Of a stretch of 64,000 nt of DNA, positions 50,258-58,841 are shown piece by piece. Position 1 is the stretch's first letter; each line of letters starts with the position of its first letter. The notes under the pieces were generated by a model. That model did not search any database, was not told the DNA's origin, and saw only the letters and a program-made list of their open reading frames with translations. The position numbers were made by a program, and so were the translations under genes. This DNA comes from Seohaeicola zhoushanensis (lineage in GTDB: Bacteria > Pseudomonadota > Alphaproteobacteria > Rhodobacterales > Rhodobacteraceae): assembly GCF_014656415.1 (NCBI RefSeq), contig NZ_BNCJ01000017.1, positions 1-64,000 of the forward strand, in the 5' to 3' direction.

Positions 50258-51367
50258 GTGTTGTCAACTTTTGGTAAAATGGCCTCCGAACTGCGTGGGC
50301 ACCTTGGGCTCACCAACGAGGAATTCGCCGCGCTGATCGGTCTGAGCGTCGAGGATGTCGACGAGCTGGAACAGATGCGCGCCCCCTGCACCCGCGCCAT
50401 CGTCGGGCAATATGCCCGCGTCCTGGGCCTGCAGCCCGGCTCCGAGCCGGCCCGCGCCCTGGCCGAGGCCGCGGCGGAATCGAACCGCCGCCGCACCGAG
50501 ACGCGCCGCTACATGGGCGACGACCGGCTGATGGCGCTGCTGGCGCGCCACGGCGGCGACCTCTCGGACGCGGTAAAGGCCCAGATCAACCGTATCATCG
50601 CCGAGGAGATCGCCGCCAAGTCGCGTGGCAGCCGCCACCGCGACACCGCAAAGATGCCCGACGCGCCCGTCGCGCCGGTCAGGGGCCATCCGCGCCTCTC
50701 GCCCGCGCGCCTGGCCGAGCTGGTGCTGCTCTCCGAGGAGATCCGCAACCGCCATGCCCGCCCCGAGGACCGCCTCTCGGCCACCGCCTTCCTCGAGGTG
50801 GAGTTCGAGGAGGACCCGCGCCTCGACATCGAGCTGCTGACGGAAATGCCGCTCTTCGCGCCCGAGGCCAGCGCGGTCATCGCGCGCGGCGGCAAGGGCC
50901 ATACGCTCTTCGTCGAGACCGCCTTCTGGTCTGATTGCGCCACCGGCAGCCGGGTGGCCGGCAACCACGTCCTGCTGCACGACTATGCCCACCACGTCCT
51001 GCACGGCGGCCATATCGCGGCCCAGCCCGACGGCCACATGGCGCCGCATGCCCTCGCCGCCCGCGCGATGGGCGACGCGCGCGAGGCCGTGGCGGTCGGC
51101 GGTTACGACAGCGCGGATTCGCTCGAACTCGAGGCCGATTTCTTCGCCGTCCTGCTGACCGTGCCCTGGGCCCGTCTCGCCGAGGTGGCGGTCGAGGACT
51201 ACAAGGCGCGCTTCCTCGTGCGCAAGCTGGCGCGCGACTACGGCGCCTTCTGGCCGGTGATGGAGCGGCTGGTGCGCTACATGCGCATGGACGTCGCCCG
51301 CGACCGCATCCGCGAGGCGCTCTACCGTCAGAACCGGATCGACCACCCCTTCCTGCTGCTGCTCTGA
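50258..51367 (+). CDS. XRE-like/ImmA-IrrE-like protein with altered metal motif
   Basis: A 369-residue protein. Residues about 5-60 look like a Cro/C1-type helix-turn-helix (LTNEEFAALIGLSVEDVDEL). Much of the C-terminal half is reminiscent of the ImmA/IrrE metallopeptidase fold: LLHDYAHHVLHGGH stands where HExxH is expected, and LELEADFFAVLL where the third ligand helix lies. The catalytic Glu is replaced by Asp (HDYAH), so activity is doubtful. The GTG at 50258 follows AAGGA; an ATG eight codons later is possible. Such proteins often are stress or phage-type regulators. Confidence 0.75.
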   Translation: MLSTFGKMASELRGHLGLTNEEFAALIGLSVEDVDELEQMRAPCTRAIVGQYARVLGLQPGSEPARALAEAAAESNRRRTETRRYMGDDRLMALLARHGGDLSDAVKAQINRIIAEEIAAKSRGSRHRDTAKMPDAPVAPVRGHPRLSPARLAELVLLSEEIRNRHARPEDRLSATAFLEVEFEEDPRLDIELLTEMPLFAPEASAVIARGGKGHTLFVETAFWSDCATGSRVAGNHVLLHDYAHHVLHGGHIAAQPDGHMAPHALAARAMGDAREAVAVGGYDSADSLELEADFFAVLLTVPWARLAEVAVEDYKARFLVRKLARDYGAFWPVMERLVRYMRMDVARDRIREALYRQNRIDHPFLLLL

Positions 51368-51443
51368 GGCGGCAGCGGGACGGTATCGGCGCGGGGCAAA
51401 TGCGCTACATTCGACCCGAACCCGCGCCGAGGAGGAGGCCCGC

Positions 51444-51854
51444 ATGAAACTGACCCTGCACCACATCAACGTCGTGACCGAGAACGTCGAACGCCTCGAC
51501 AACTTCTACCGCGACGTGCTCGGCCTCGACCGCGAGACCGAGGGCCTGCCGGTGCTGGAGAAGAAGAAGGGCTATGCCGGCGACGTGGCCTTCGTCACCG
51601 ATGGCGCGATCCAGACCCACCTGGCGCAGAAGGACGTGATGGCGGGCTTCAACACCGGCCAGATCGTCAACCCGGTCAGCCACGGGCATATCGCCTATCG
51701 CACCGATGATCTCGACGCCTTCAAGGCGCACCTGGAGGCCAGGGGCGTGCGCTATTCCGACTGGGGCGAACGCGCTGTGGCGGGCTGGCGGCAGATCTTC
51801 TTCTACGATCCCGACGGCAACGTGATCGAGGTGCACCAGGTCGACGGCGCCTGA
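51444..51854 (+). CDS. VOC-family glyoxalase/dioxygenase-like protein
   Basis: A 136-residue single-domain VOC protein with metal-ligand candidates in LHHINVVTENVERLDNFY, GHIAYRTDDLDAF and NVIEVHQ. GAGGAGG lies six bases before the ATG. It resembles lactoylglutathione-lyase-type proteins of unassigned function. A CCCCTCTCCC palindrome follows. Confidence 0.88.
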   Translation: MKLTLHHINVVTENVERLDNFYRDVLGLDRETEGLPVLEKKKGYAGDVAFVTDGAIQTHLAQKDVMAGFNTGQIVNPVSHGHIAYRTDDLDAFKAHLEARGVRYSDWGERAVAGWRQIFFYDPDGNVIEVHQVDGA

Positions 51855-51874
51855 CTGCGCACCCTCACCCCCAG

Positions 51875-51898
51875 CCCCTCTCCCCTGCGGGAGAGGGG
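51875..51898. repeat. CCCCTCTCCC palindromic element
   Basis: A ten-base-pair perfect stem, CCCCTCTCCC (51875-51884) with GGGAGAGGGG (51889-51898), around a four-base loop CTGC. The surrounding CCCTCACCCCCAGCC is the typical flank of a palindrome found in many proteobacterial genomes. Between convergent genes, it may end transcription. Confidence 0.7.
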
Positions 51899-51910
51899 AG
51901 GCGCGCCTGC

Positions 51911-52702
51911 CTAGAGTGTCGCCTCGACCGAAGTGTCCCAGATCACCTCGCGGTAGTCGAAGCCGCCGGCCAGCGTCGGCTTCACCACCTCGAAGAAGGG
52001 CGAAAGGTCGAAGTCGCGCGGGGTGTAGAGCGAGTGGTGGCGGATGTGGAACACCTCGCGCCGGATGAAGTCGCCCTCTTCCCCCTCGACCCGGATGGTC
52101 GGCAGGATCGGGTAGCCGATCGACTGAAAGGCCTGGGCGATCAGCGACGAGCAGATCGCCCGCGTCGGATCGCCCGAGCCGAAATGCAGCATCCGCCGCC
52201 GCCAGCGCACCGGCACCGGCGGCGTCGGGATGAAGAAGCGCAGCAGGTCGATGATGTTGCGCAGGTCATAGCGGGTGCCCAGATGCGCAACCATGAAGTC
52301 GACCAGGGCGCGGCGGTCGGCCGCGCTCAGCCCCGGCGCGCGGCAGATGCGGGTGTTGTAGTTGCGATATTTCGACAGCGGCCGCGCAACGCAGCCCTCG
52401 CCGAGGTTGACCTCGACCAGTTGCGGCCGCTCCGACCCGTCCTCGGGCAGGGGCAGCGCGTCGCCCACGAACATGGCGGCATGGGACCAGGTCGACTGGG
52501 TCAGATACTTGATCCCGATCGAGACCCGCTCGTGCCCCTCGACCAGCAGCACGTCGCCGGGGCGCAGCAGGCTCTGAAGGCGTGCGAAATCCGAAGGGGT
52601 ATAGGGCCGGTAGCCGGGGCTCGGATCGTTCAGCTTCGCGGTAAGCCGCCGCCCCAGCCAGTCGAGGAAACGGTCCATTGCGGTATCGTTGGTGGCGGTC
52701 AT
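51911..52702 (-). CDS. YiiX/YebB-like permuted NlpC/P60 hydrolase
   Basis: A 263-residue protein with a permuted papain-like fold: the His-containing segment LTQSTWSHAAMFVG comes before the Cys-containing segment TRAICSSLIAQAFQS, as in YiiX. LLRPGDVLLVEGHERVS opens the fold and HLGTRYDLRNIIDLLRF follows. No signal peptide. Family members are thought to act on amide bonds of peptides or lipids; the substrate is unknown. Convergent with the VOC gene. Confidence 0.85.
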   Translation of the reverse strand: MTATNDTAMDRFLDWLGRRLTAKLNDPSPGYRPYTPSDFARLQSLLRPGDVLLVEGHERVSIGIKYLTQSTWSHAAMFVGDALPLPEDGSERPQLVEVNLGEGCVARPLSKYRNYNTRICRAPGLSAADRRALVDFMVAHLGTRYDLRNIIDLLRFFIPTPPVPVRWRRRMLHFGSGDPTRAICSSLIAQAFQSIGYPILPTIRVEGEEGDFIRREVFHIRHHSLYTPRDFDLSPFFEVVKPTLAGGFDYREVIWDTSVEATL

Positions 52703-52786
52703 TCGATGTGTCCGCTTTGTCTGTCCTGCCCGGGAACCTAATGCCCCTGGCCTCGCAATACACCCGCCTTGCGGCGCAAATTTGCG

Positions 52787-53995
52787 TCAGGCGTGGCGGC
52801 GGCGCGGCAGCGAGAGCGTCAGCAGGAAGGCCAGCACCCCCATCGCCATCAGCGTCACGAAAGCCCAGGTATAGCTGCCGGTGACATCGAACAGCCGCCC
52901 GGCCAGGATCGGCCCGAGCCAGGCCATCGAGGTGCCGGCGAAGAGCACCCAGCCAAAGCGCGCGCCATGCCCGTCGAGGCCGAAGTATTCGGCGACGGTG
53001 GGCGAGACCACGACGAAGAGCGCCCCGTGCGAGAAGCCGTAGAGCGTGACGACCGCGTAAAGCGGACCAAGCTCGCGGAACTGCGCCAGCCCGGCCAGCG
53101 CCAGCACCATGCCGGCCAGGCAGATCAGGTAGGCATTGCGCCCGCCGATGGAATCGAGCGCCCGGCCCAGCGCGAGCCGCCCGGCAACGCTCGCCGCGCC
53201 GATCACCGCGACCAGCCCGGCCGAGCCTGTGCCCGACAGGCCGAGGTCGGCGCCATGGGCAGGCAGGTGCAGCGGCACGGTCAGAAGCGAGGGCACGAAA
53301 CAGGCCTGGATCGCGCAGAGCGTCAGCAGGGTGCGCCGGTCGCCCCGGGGCGGGGCCTGTGGCGGCAGCGGCGCCGAACCGGCAACCAGCGGGCGCGGCA
53401 CCGGCGGCAGCGCCATGCCCTGCGCCGCGGCAAACAGCACCAGCGCGGCCAGCGCGCCCATGCCGATCACCGTGGCGCGCCAGCCAACTCCTGCAATCAG
53501 CAGCGCCACCAGCATCGGCAGCACCACCTGGCCGATGGCGGTGCCGACCTTGACCACCGCCGTCATGGTGCCCCGCCGCGCGTTGAACCAGCGCGCCACG
53601 GTCGAGAGCGTCACCACGTCATGGGTGCCAAGCCCCATGCCGATCAGCGTGCCGAAGATCGCGAACATCTGCCAGGGCTCGGTCACCTGCGACATCAGCG
53701 CATAGCCAAGGCCATAGGCCAGCCCGGTGACCGAGAGCACGCGGCGCGGGCCGAAGCGGTCGGTCAGCCGTCCGCCGACCATGGCCAGCAGGCCCATCAT
53801 GAAGAAGGCCAGCGACGAGCAGGCCGAGAACAGCGTCCGCGACCAGCCGAACTCGGCCTCGAAGACCTTGAAGAACAGCCCGAAGGAGAACAGCAGGCCG
53901 ATGATGGTGAACTGGGTCAGACATGCGCCGACCACCACGAGATACCGTGACTGCACTCTGCCTGCTCCCCCCGCCTGCCGGACCTGCTTAGCCAT
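52787..53995 (-). CDS. MFS transporter
   Basis: A 402-residue inner-membrane protein with twelve predicted helices. The MFS loop motif between helices 2 and 3 reads GGRLTDRFGPRRVL; FKVFEAEFGWSRTLFSACSS is like monocarboxylate/oxalate-type members. A hydrophilic central loop (about 210-230) separates the halves. The ATG at 53995 is preferred over an upstream TTG. Substrate not determinable, though an organic acid is plausible. Confidence 0.88.
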   Translation of the reverse strand: MAKQVRQAGGAGRVQSRYLVVVGACLTQFTIIGLLFSFGLFFKVFEAEFGWSRTLFSACSSLAFFMMGLLAMVGGRLTDRFGPRRVLSVTGLAYGLGYALMSQVTEPWQMFAIFGTLIGMGLGTHDVVTLSTVARWFNARRGTMTAVVKVGTAIGQVVLPMLVALLIAGVGWRATVIGMGALAALVLFAAAQGMALPPVPRPLVAGSAPLPPQAPPRGDRRTLLTLCAIQACFVPSLLTVPLHLPAHGADLGLSGTGSAGLVAVIGAASVAGRLALGRALDSIGGRNAYLICLAGMVLALAGLAQFRELGPLYAVVTLYGFSHGALFVVVSPTVAEYFGLDGHGARFGWVLFAGTSMAWLGPILAGRLFDVTGSYTWAFVTLMAMGVLAFLLTLSLPRRRHA

Positions 53996-54346
53996 CCGGC
54001 GCGCGCTGGGCAACGGTTGCGATTCGCCGCTGTGCGGCGGGAAAGCCTCTCCTGTGGATAAACCGGGGCGATTGTTCTCGATCCGGAACGATTAACCATT
54101 TCGCCGTAAAGACAATCGCTTGTTTACCAACTTGTGCCCAAGTTTCGACAGGTTTCACTGGCAGAAACATGGCAACAGATCACGCCGCCGGGTGGTCCGG
54201 CGGCTAATTATTTACCATGTCGCAAGGCGATTCCCGCATGGGGCGCCGCGGCGAATACCTGGCCGGACATCGGGTCCGGTCGGATTGTATGCCGGCAATG
54301 GCGTGCCCCTTGCGGCCGCCACCGGGCGAGAACGAGCAAGGATTTG
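53996..54346. other. Gene-free stretch with CtrA-like half-sites
   Basis: 351 bases between the divergent MFS gene and the 127-residue protein gene. It contains TTAACCAT (54092-54099) and TTTACCAT (54211-54218), both resembling the alphaproteobacterial CtrA half-site, and an AT-rich zone at 54085-54130. No other gene is supported. Confidence 0.4.
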
Positions 54347-54730
54347 ATGATGAGCGACGAGATCCTGAATACCCAGCAGCGCGATGCGATCGGCACGCTG
54401 CTGACCGAGCTGCGCTCGGAGATCAGTCATGGCTACCGTCGGCGCCAGGGCGAAAACTGGTTCATGCAGCGCGCGCTCAAGGGCGACTCGATGGAACTCG
54501 CCGAGGAGATCCGCTGCCACGACGACGTCGAGGAGCTCATCAAGAACGACGACCTGCCCGACAGCCTGATCCGCAACGAGGCGATGCAGGACTTCATCGG
54601 TTTCGTCGATGCCGAGGCGACGCGGAACTGGACCCAGGCCTATGACACCGAGACGGCGGACCTGATCATCGAGGGTTTCATCGAGGCGGCCCGTTCCACC
54701 GGCGCGAGGCCGGCGATGTTCAACCGCTGA
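54347..54730 (+). CDS. Small acidic protein of unknown function
   Basis: A 127-residue soluble protein starting MMSDEILNTQQRDAIG after an AAGGA sequence. Composition is acidic and helical (TLLTELRSEISHGYRRRQGE, GDSMELAEEIRCHDDVEELI, TADLIIEGFIEAARS). No family was recognised. A reading that starts 71 codons earlier runs through Arg/Pro/Trp-rich sequence and is rejected. It converges on the GTPase operon across a bidirectional terminator, so its link to those genes is by position only. Confidence 0.7.
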   Translation: MMSDEILNTQQRDAIGTLLTELRSEISHGYRRRQGENWFMQRALKGDSMELAEEIRCHDDVEELIKNDDLPDSLIRNEAMQDFIGFVDAEATRNWTQAYDTETADLIIEGFIEAARSTGARPAMFNR

Positions 54731-54752
54731 ACCTGACCCCATTGCAGTGCCG

Positions 54753-54776
54753 AACCGGCCCCTCGCGGCCGGTTTT
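54753..54776. terminator. Bidirectional terminator
   Basis: Stem AACCGGCC (54753-54760) with GGCCGGTT (54767-54774) and loop CCTCGC, followed by further T residues on the plus strand. It lies between two convergent genes. Confidence 0.7.
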
Positions 54777-54790
54777 CGCTTGCCTGGCGG

Positions 54791-55945
54791 TCAGTCGCGC
54801 TGATCCCACAGCCGCACCATCCGCGCCAGCGCTGCGCCGGCGATCGAACGGGTGATCTTGCCGCTCTGGCACAGCAGGAACAGCAGTTGGCCGTCCTCGG
54901 TGGGGCGGATGACCAGCTGGTGCCCGTCGATCTCGACCATCGTGTCCTCGGCCGCGTCGCCTGTGCGGGCGGCACGGGCAAACGTGGCGGTGCTGGCGGC
55001 GAGCTCGGGCGCGCCGCCCAGCGGATGCAGGCAGTCCCCGGTTTCCGCATCGGCGATGCCGGCGGCGAGGATGCCGTTCATGCCCGCCACCCAGTCGCGC
55101 AGGGCCTGCACCGCCTCGGCGTCGGGGCCCTCGACCGGCGGCAGGGCGGCCGGGCGGCCGGGCGCACCCACCGGGCGCGGCGCCGGAGCGGCAATGTCGA
55201 GCCGGCCGGGAATCGCCGCGATCTGGGCCGCGAAGCCGCGCAGCGCGGTGGCAAGGTCGCGCCCGCCTGAACGGATGTAGGATTCCTCCGATTCCGCCGA
55301 GGCCTCGATGGTGCGCTTGGCCGCGCCCATGAAGACCACAGCGTCGAAGAACTCGCAGGCCTCGACGATCAGGCGGCGGTGCACCCGGCGGATATCGGCG
55401 GCGAGCCGCAGCTTGTCGCCCCGCGTCACCACCAGCGTCGCGCGCTGGTGCAGCGGGCGGGGCATCTGCGCCACCAGGTTGCGCTCGGTCAGCCGCCAGG
55501 CCTGGCTGGCGATGGTGGTCCAGACCAGCAGGTCGGCCTCGGCGAGGATCTGCATAGTCTCGGGCGGAATGCGACCATCTTCCGGGAATGACAGCTCGAT
55601 CAGCTCCAGCCCGGCCAGGTGCGGCGCGTCGATCACCATCTGGCACGAGGTCGCCTCGGCCAGGTTGGGGCAGCTCTCGATGCGGTCGTGCAGCTCGGAC
55701 CGGCCACCGGGGAAATCGACGATGGCGTGCGGGCGCGGGCCGTGGCGCAGGCGGACGACCGGGCGGCGGTCGAGCCCGAAGAAGGCGGGCGAGACATTGG
55801 CGCGGGCCAGGGCGTTGATGGCGCTCGACTTGCCGGAATTGACCTCGCCGCAGACCACCACGCGCACCGGCCGCCGCGCCACGGGCGGCTGGCCGGGCTG
55901 GGCCATCAGGGTCATGTTCCGAGCGTTCATTGGCGCCTCTTCCAT
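54791..55945 (-). CDS. Small GTPase with C-terminal Roadblock/LC7-like domain
   Basis: A 384-residue soluble protein, last gene of the GTPase operon. The G1 loop is CGEVNSGKSSAINAL (P-loop 33-40). The G3 position is not a normal DxxG (ELIELSFPEDG), and the G4 position reads VVTRGDKLR instead of TKxD. A linker rich in Pro and Ala leads to residues about 280-378, which resemble a Roadblock/LC7 fold: LRDWVAGMNGILAAGIADAE, then VEIDGHQLVIRPTEDGQLLF and LLCQSGKITRSIAG. The G domain is paralogous to the 256-residue GTPase (both have ADxxVW...QAWR.TE). The fusion suggests a GTPase joined to its own regulator. Confidence 0.8.
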   Translation of the reverse strand: MEEAPMNARNMTLMAQPGQPPVARRPVRVVVCGEVNSGKSSAINALARANVSPAFFGLDRRPVVRLRHGPRPHAIVDFPGGRSELHDRIESCPNLAEATSCQMVIDAPHLAGLELIELSFPEDGRIPPETMQILAEADLLVWTTIASQAWRLTERNLVAQMPRPLHQRATLVVTRGDKLRLAADIRRVHRRLIVEACEFFDAVVFMGAAKRTIEASAESEESYIRSGGRDLATALRGFAAQIAAIPGRLDIAAPAPRPVGAPGRPAALPPVEGPDAEAVQALRDWVAGMNGILAAGIADAETGDCLHPLGGAPELAASTATFARAARTGDAAEDTMVEIDGHQLVIRPTEDGQLLFLLCQSGKITRSIAGAALARMVRLWDQRD

Positions 55946-58065
55946 CAGGCCGCGCGGGCCAGGGTGGCCTTGCTGAGGTGACTGTCGCTGATGGCCAGAT
56001 GCTGGATGCGTCGTTCGAGGAGGTCAAGCTGCCCGTGCAGCCGGTGCACCATCTTGCGCAATTCCTCGGGCTTGCTGCCGATTTGCCTGAGCCGCGCGCT
56101 GTCGGCGCGCAAACGCTGGGCACGTTCCTCGATGGCGCCCTCGACCATGCGCAGGATGACCTGGAGGCGATTCTGTCCCGCGATGGCGCGCTCGGTCTGC
56201 GCCTCGTTGAAGGCCTTGAGGATCTTCTGCACCGCCGGGCGCAGCTCGGCCGCCGCGATCTGGCGCAGCGCGTCCAGCGTGCGGGCCATGTCGATCCGGT
56301 TCTTCCGCCAGAAGGCCCAGGTCCGCGCGGTGATGACCCCGATCTCGATGCGCTGGCGCGAAAGCGTCAAGGTAGAGACGAATGTGTCGAAGGGCAGGCC
56401 GTCCATGCTGACGCCCTCGGTCTCCATGTCGAACTGCCCGGCAATGGCCGCGCGGCTCTCGGCGAGCTTGGTGGTCAGCACCGCGTCGATCCCGGCGCGG
56501 GCCTCGGCATAGCTCTCGGCGATGGCGGCTTCGAGATGGGCGCGCAGCGGCGAAAGGTCGACGTCCAGCCGCGTTGGCGGCGCGCCCGCGGCGGCGCTGC
56601 CTTCGATCCGCGCAGCCAGCTGGTCGCGCTCTTCCTCGATGAAACGGGCGATGGCGCCGTTCAGCGCGGTCTCCAGCCCGGTCCAGTTCTGCGTGACGGT
56701 GTCCTCCAGCTGCGCCGAGGCGCTGTCGAAGGCCGACTCGAGCCTGATCCGCGCCGCATCGAGCTGCGCCAGTTCCCCCTCCAGCGCGCGCAGGGCGGCG
56801 GCGGTGTTGTTGGTGCTCATCTGCTCGACCTGCACCTGCACCGAGTCGCGCTCGCGCCGGGTGGCGAAAAGCAGGCCGGCGATCTCGGAGCGCACGTCCT
56901 CGAGCAGCTGGGCGATCTGCTGGCTGCCGATGCCGTGGTCGATCACCATCGACAGCGTGCGTTTCACCTCGTCGAGGCCCGAGGCCATCAGGAAGCGCTC
57001 GCGCTCGCCCGCCGGCACGGCGCCATAGGCGTCGCGCAGGTAGGAATGCAGGTATTCGTCGTCCAGCGCCTCGCGCAGCAGCGCGGCCTCGTCATCCTCG
57101 CGCAGGGCGAGTTCGGCGAAATAGGCGCTGCCGGCGTGGATGGTGAATTCGACATCGGGGATCGCCGCATGCAGCCGGCGCGAGACATCGGCGATCACCC
57201 GGGGCACGTCGGTGTCGTAGTCATCCAGCTCGTCGATGCGGTTGATGAAGACGATGACGTCCTTGCTGTCCTGCTGGGCCAGGATCCGCATGAGGGCGAT
57301 GTCGACCTCGGTCAGCGCCTGATGCGCCGAGAGCACGACGACGAAGACGTCGGAACGGTCGAGGCTGCGGCAGGTGAACTCGTCGCGCACCAGGAAGGGG
57401 TCGTTGACGCCCGGCGTGTCGGTGATGACCGTCGGCACCGCGAATTCCGGGCGGCGCAGGTAGAGGTTGGCGACGCGGGTGATCGCGGCATAGCGGCCCA
57501 GTGCCGAGCGGCCTGAGGTCTCTTCCGGGGCCTGCCCGGCGCAGACATAGCGTTGCAGCAGCTCGGGCGTCAGGAAGTCGTAGTCGTGGCTGGTGCCAAG
57601 CAGCGCGTGGTAGTAGTTGCCCAGCCGCTTCTGCGCGCGTTCCTTCATCTCTTCGGTCTGGCGGCGCAGCACGTCGGAATCGAAACCCGGCAGCAGACGC
57701 TCGGTCAGTGCCCGCACTTCGGAACCGCCGTCCATGATCTCCGACCAGGCGTCCTCGTCGAAGAACTCGAACCGCGCGCCGGTCTCGGGGTCGCCGGCGC
57801 AGTTGATGCGGATATTGGTGACAACCGAGGTCCAGGGGTTCACGTCCGAGGGCAGAAAGCCTTGTTCGCCGAGGAAGGCGTTGAGGAAGCTCGACTTGCC
57901 CGCCTTGACCTGGCCGATCACCGCGACCCGCGCCGCCCAGCGGTCGAGCCGGTCGCGCAGCGCGGTGAAGGGCGCGCGCCCGGCGCGCCCGGCCACATCC
58001 TCGATGGCGAGAAGCGTCTCGCGGAGGGCGTCGATTTCCTTGCGCTGCTGCCGGGCGATCTGCAT
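55945..58065 (-). CDS. Large dynamin-like GTPase (706 residues)
   Basis: A bacterial dynamin-like protein. GTPase motifs: P-loop GQVKAGKSSFLNAFLGE (51-58), switch threonine in NPWTSVVTNI, G3 ITDTPGVNDPF (216-219), G4 VFINRIDELDD (275-278). A long helical, coiled-coil-prone stalk follows (about 380-700). Near residue 575 the aromatic segment TARTWAFWRKNR may form the membrane-touching tip, as the 659-residue paralog has SWWRRFWKF at a similar place. No transmembrane helix was seen. Its stop shares one base with the start of the 384-residue GTPase gene; five bases separate it from the upstream small GTPase. Confidence 0.86.
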   Translation of the reverse strand: MQIARQQRKEIDALRETLLAIEDVAGRAGRAPFTALRDRLDRWAARVAVIGQVKAGKSSFLNAFLGEQGFLPSDVNPWTSVVTNIRINCAGDPETGARFEFFDEDAWSEIMDGGSEVRALTERLLPGFDSDVLRRQTEEMKERAQKRLGNYYHALLGTSHDYDFLTPELLQRYVCAGQAPEETSGRSALGRYAAITRVANLYLRRPEFAVPTVITDTPGVNDPFLVRDEFTCRSLDRSDVFVVVLSAHQALTEVDIALMRILAQQDSKDVIVFINRIDELDDYDTDVPRVIADVSRRLHAAIPDVEFTIHAGSAYFAELALREDDEAALLREALDDEYLHSYLRDAYGAVPAGERERFLMASGLDEVKRTLSMVIDHGIGSQQIAQLLEDVRSEIAGLLFATRRERDSVQVQVEQMSTNNTAAALRALEGELAQLDAARIRLESAFDSASAQLEDTVTQNWTGLETALNGAIARFIEEERDQLAARIEGSAAAGAPPTRLDVDLSPLRAHLEAAIAESYAEARAGIDAVLTTKLAESRAAIAGQFDMETEGVSMDGLPFDTFVSTLTLSRQRIEIGVITARTWAFWRKNRIDMARTLDALRQIAAAELRPAVQKILKAFNEAQTERAIAGQNRLQVILRMVEGAIEERAQRLRADSARLRQIGSKPEELRKMVHRLHGQLDLLERRIQHLAISDSHLSKATLARAA

Positions 58066-58070
58066 GGGCG

Positions 58071-58841
58071 TCAGCTTGCGGTGCGCATCATGCGGCGCGG
58101 CACGATGACCTTGCCGCGCGGCCGCCGCACGTCGCGCCCGGTGGCCAGCACCTCGGGCATGACCCGCGCGGGGTTGAAATCGGGGGCCTCGGCCCCGCCA
58201 AGCTCTTCGATCCCCTGCACGTCCTCCAACAGCCTTTGGGCAAAGGCCGCGATCCCCTCGGCATCCAGTGCCGACAGCATCTCGATGCGCTGGAAATACT
58301 CCCCCGCCTCGCGCCGCACCCGGCGCTGCACCTTGTCACGGGCGGTCTCGTCGGGGATCTGGTCGGCATGGGTCAGCACCATGACGCTGTGCCTACGCAG
58401 CCGCTCGGGCATCTCCTCCCAGACCGATTTCTCGCTCTGCCGCCAGGCCTGGTTCGCGTTCGAGCACCAGATCACCATGTCGGCATAGGGAATCATCCGC
58501 TCCCAGCATTCGGCCGGAATGTTGGGGTCGGAATTGCCGGGCGTGTCGATCAGATCGAAATGCTCGAGGACCGGCGCATCGGAATGGAGCACGCAGAACT
58601 TGGTCGCGATCACGTCGATGGCGTCGAACTCGGTCAGCTCGTACCAGGTGCCTGCGGTGTCGTGGCGCAGCGGGTCGCCTTCGCCGCCCTTCAGCCACAT
58701 CGGCGGCAGCGAGGTCGAGACGACGTGCGAGGGCAGGATGGCGCGGCCGACGATGCCGTTCAGCAGCCGGGTCTTCCCGGCGCTGAACTCGCCGGCGATC
58801 ACGATGCGCGGCCGGCGGGTGCCGGCGTTGGGGGTCGTCAT
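58071..58841 (-). CDS. Small dynamin-related GTPase (256 residues)
   Basis: A compact GTPase with P-loop AGEFSAGKTRLLNGI (17-24), G3 LIDTPGNSDP (99-102), and G4 VLTHADQIPDE (157-160). Beyond the G domain it has only about 80 residues, so no dynamin stalk. The segment ADMVIWCSNANQAWRQSEKS is matched in the 384-residue protein (ADLLVWTTIASQAWRLTERN), showing paralogy. The ATG at 58841 overlaps the stop of the 659-residue dynamin gene by four bases. Unlike its 384-residue paralog, all G motifs look intact, so it is probably the active small partner. Confidence 0.84.
   Translation of the reverse strand: MTTPNAGTRRPRIVIAGEFSAGKTRLLNGIVGRAILPSHVVSTSLPPMWLKGGEGDPLRHDTAGTWYELTEFDAIDVIATKFCVLHSDAPVLEHFDLIDTPGNSDPNIPAECWERMIPYADMVIWCSNANQAWRQSEKSVWEEMPERLRRHSVMVLTHADQIPDETARDKVQRRVRREAGEYFQRIEMLSALDAEGIAAFAQRLLEDVQGIEELGGAEAPDFNPARVMPEVLATGRDVRRPRGKVIVPRRMMRTAS

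Noticed and set aside
54134-54346. Longer N terminus for the 127-residue protein
   Set aside because: The added 71 codons encode Pro/Arg/Trp-rich sequence without ribosome-binding site, while AAGGA precedes the ATG at 54347.
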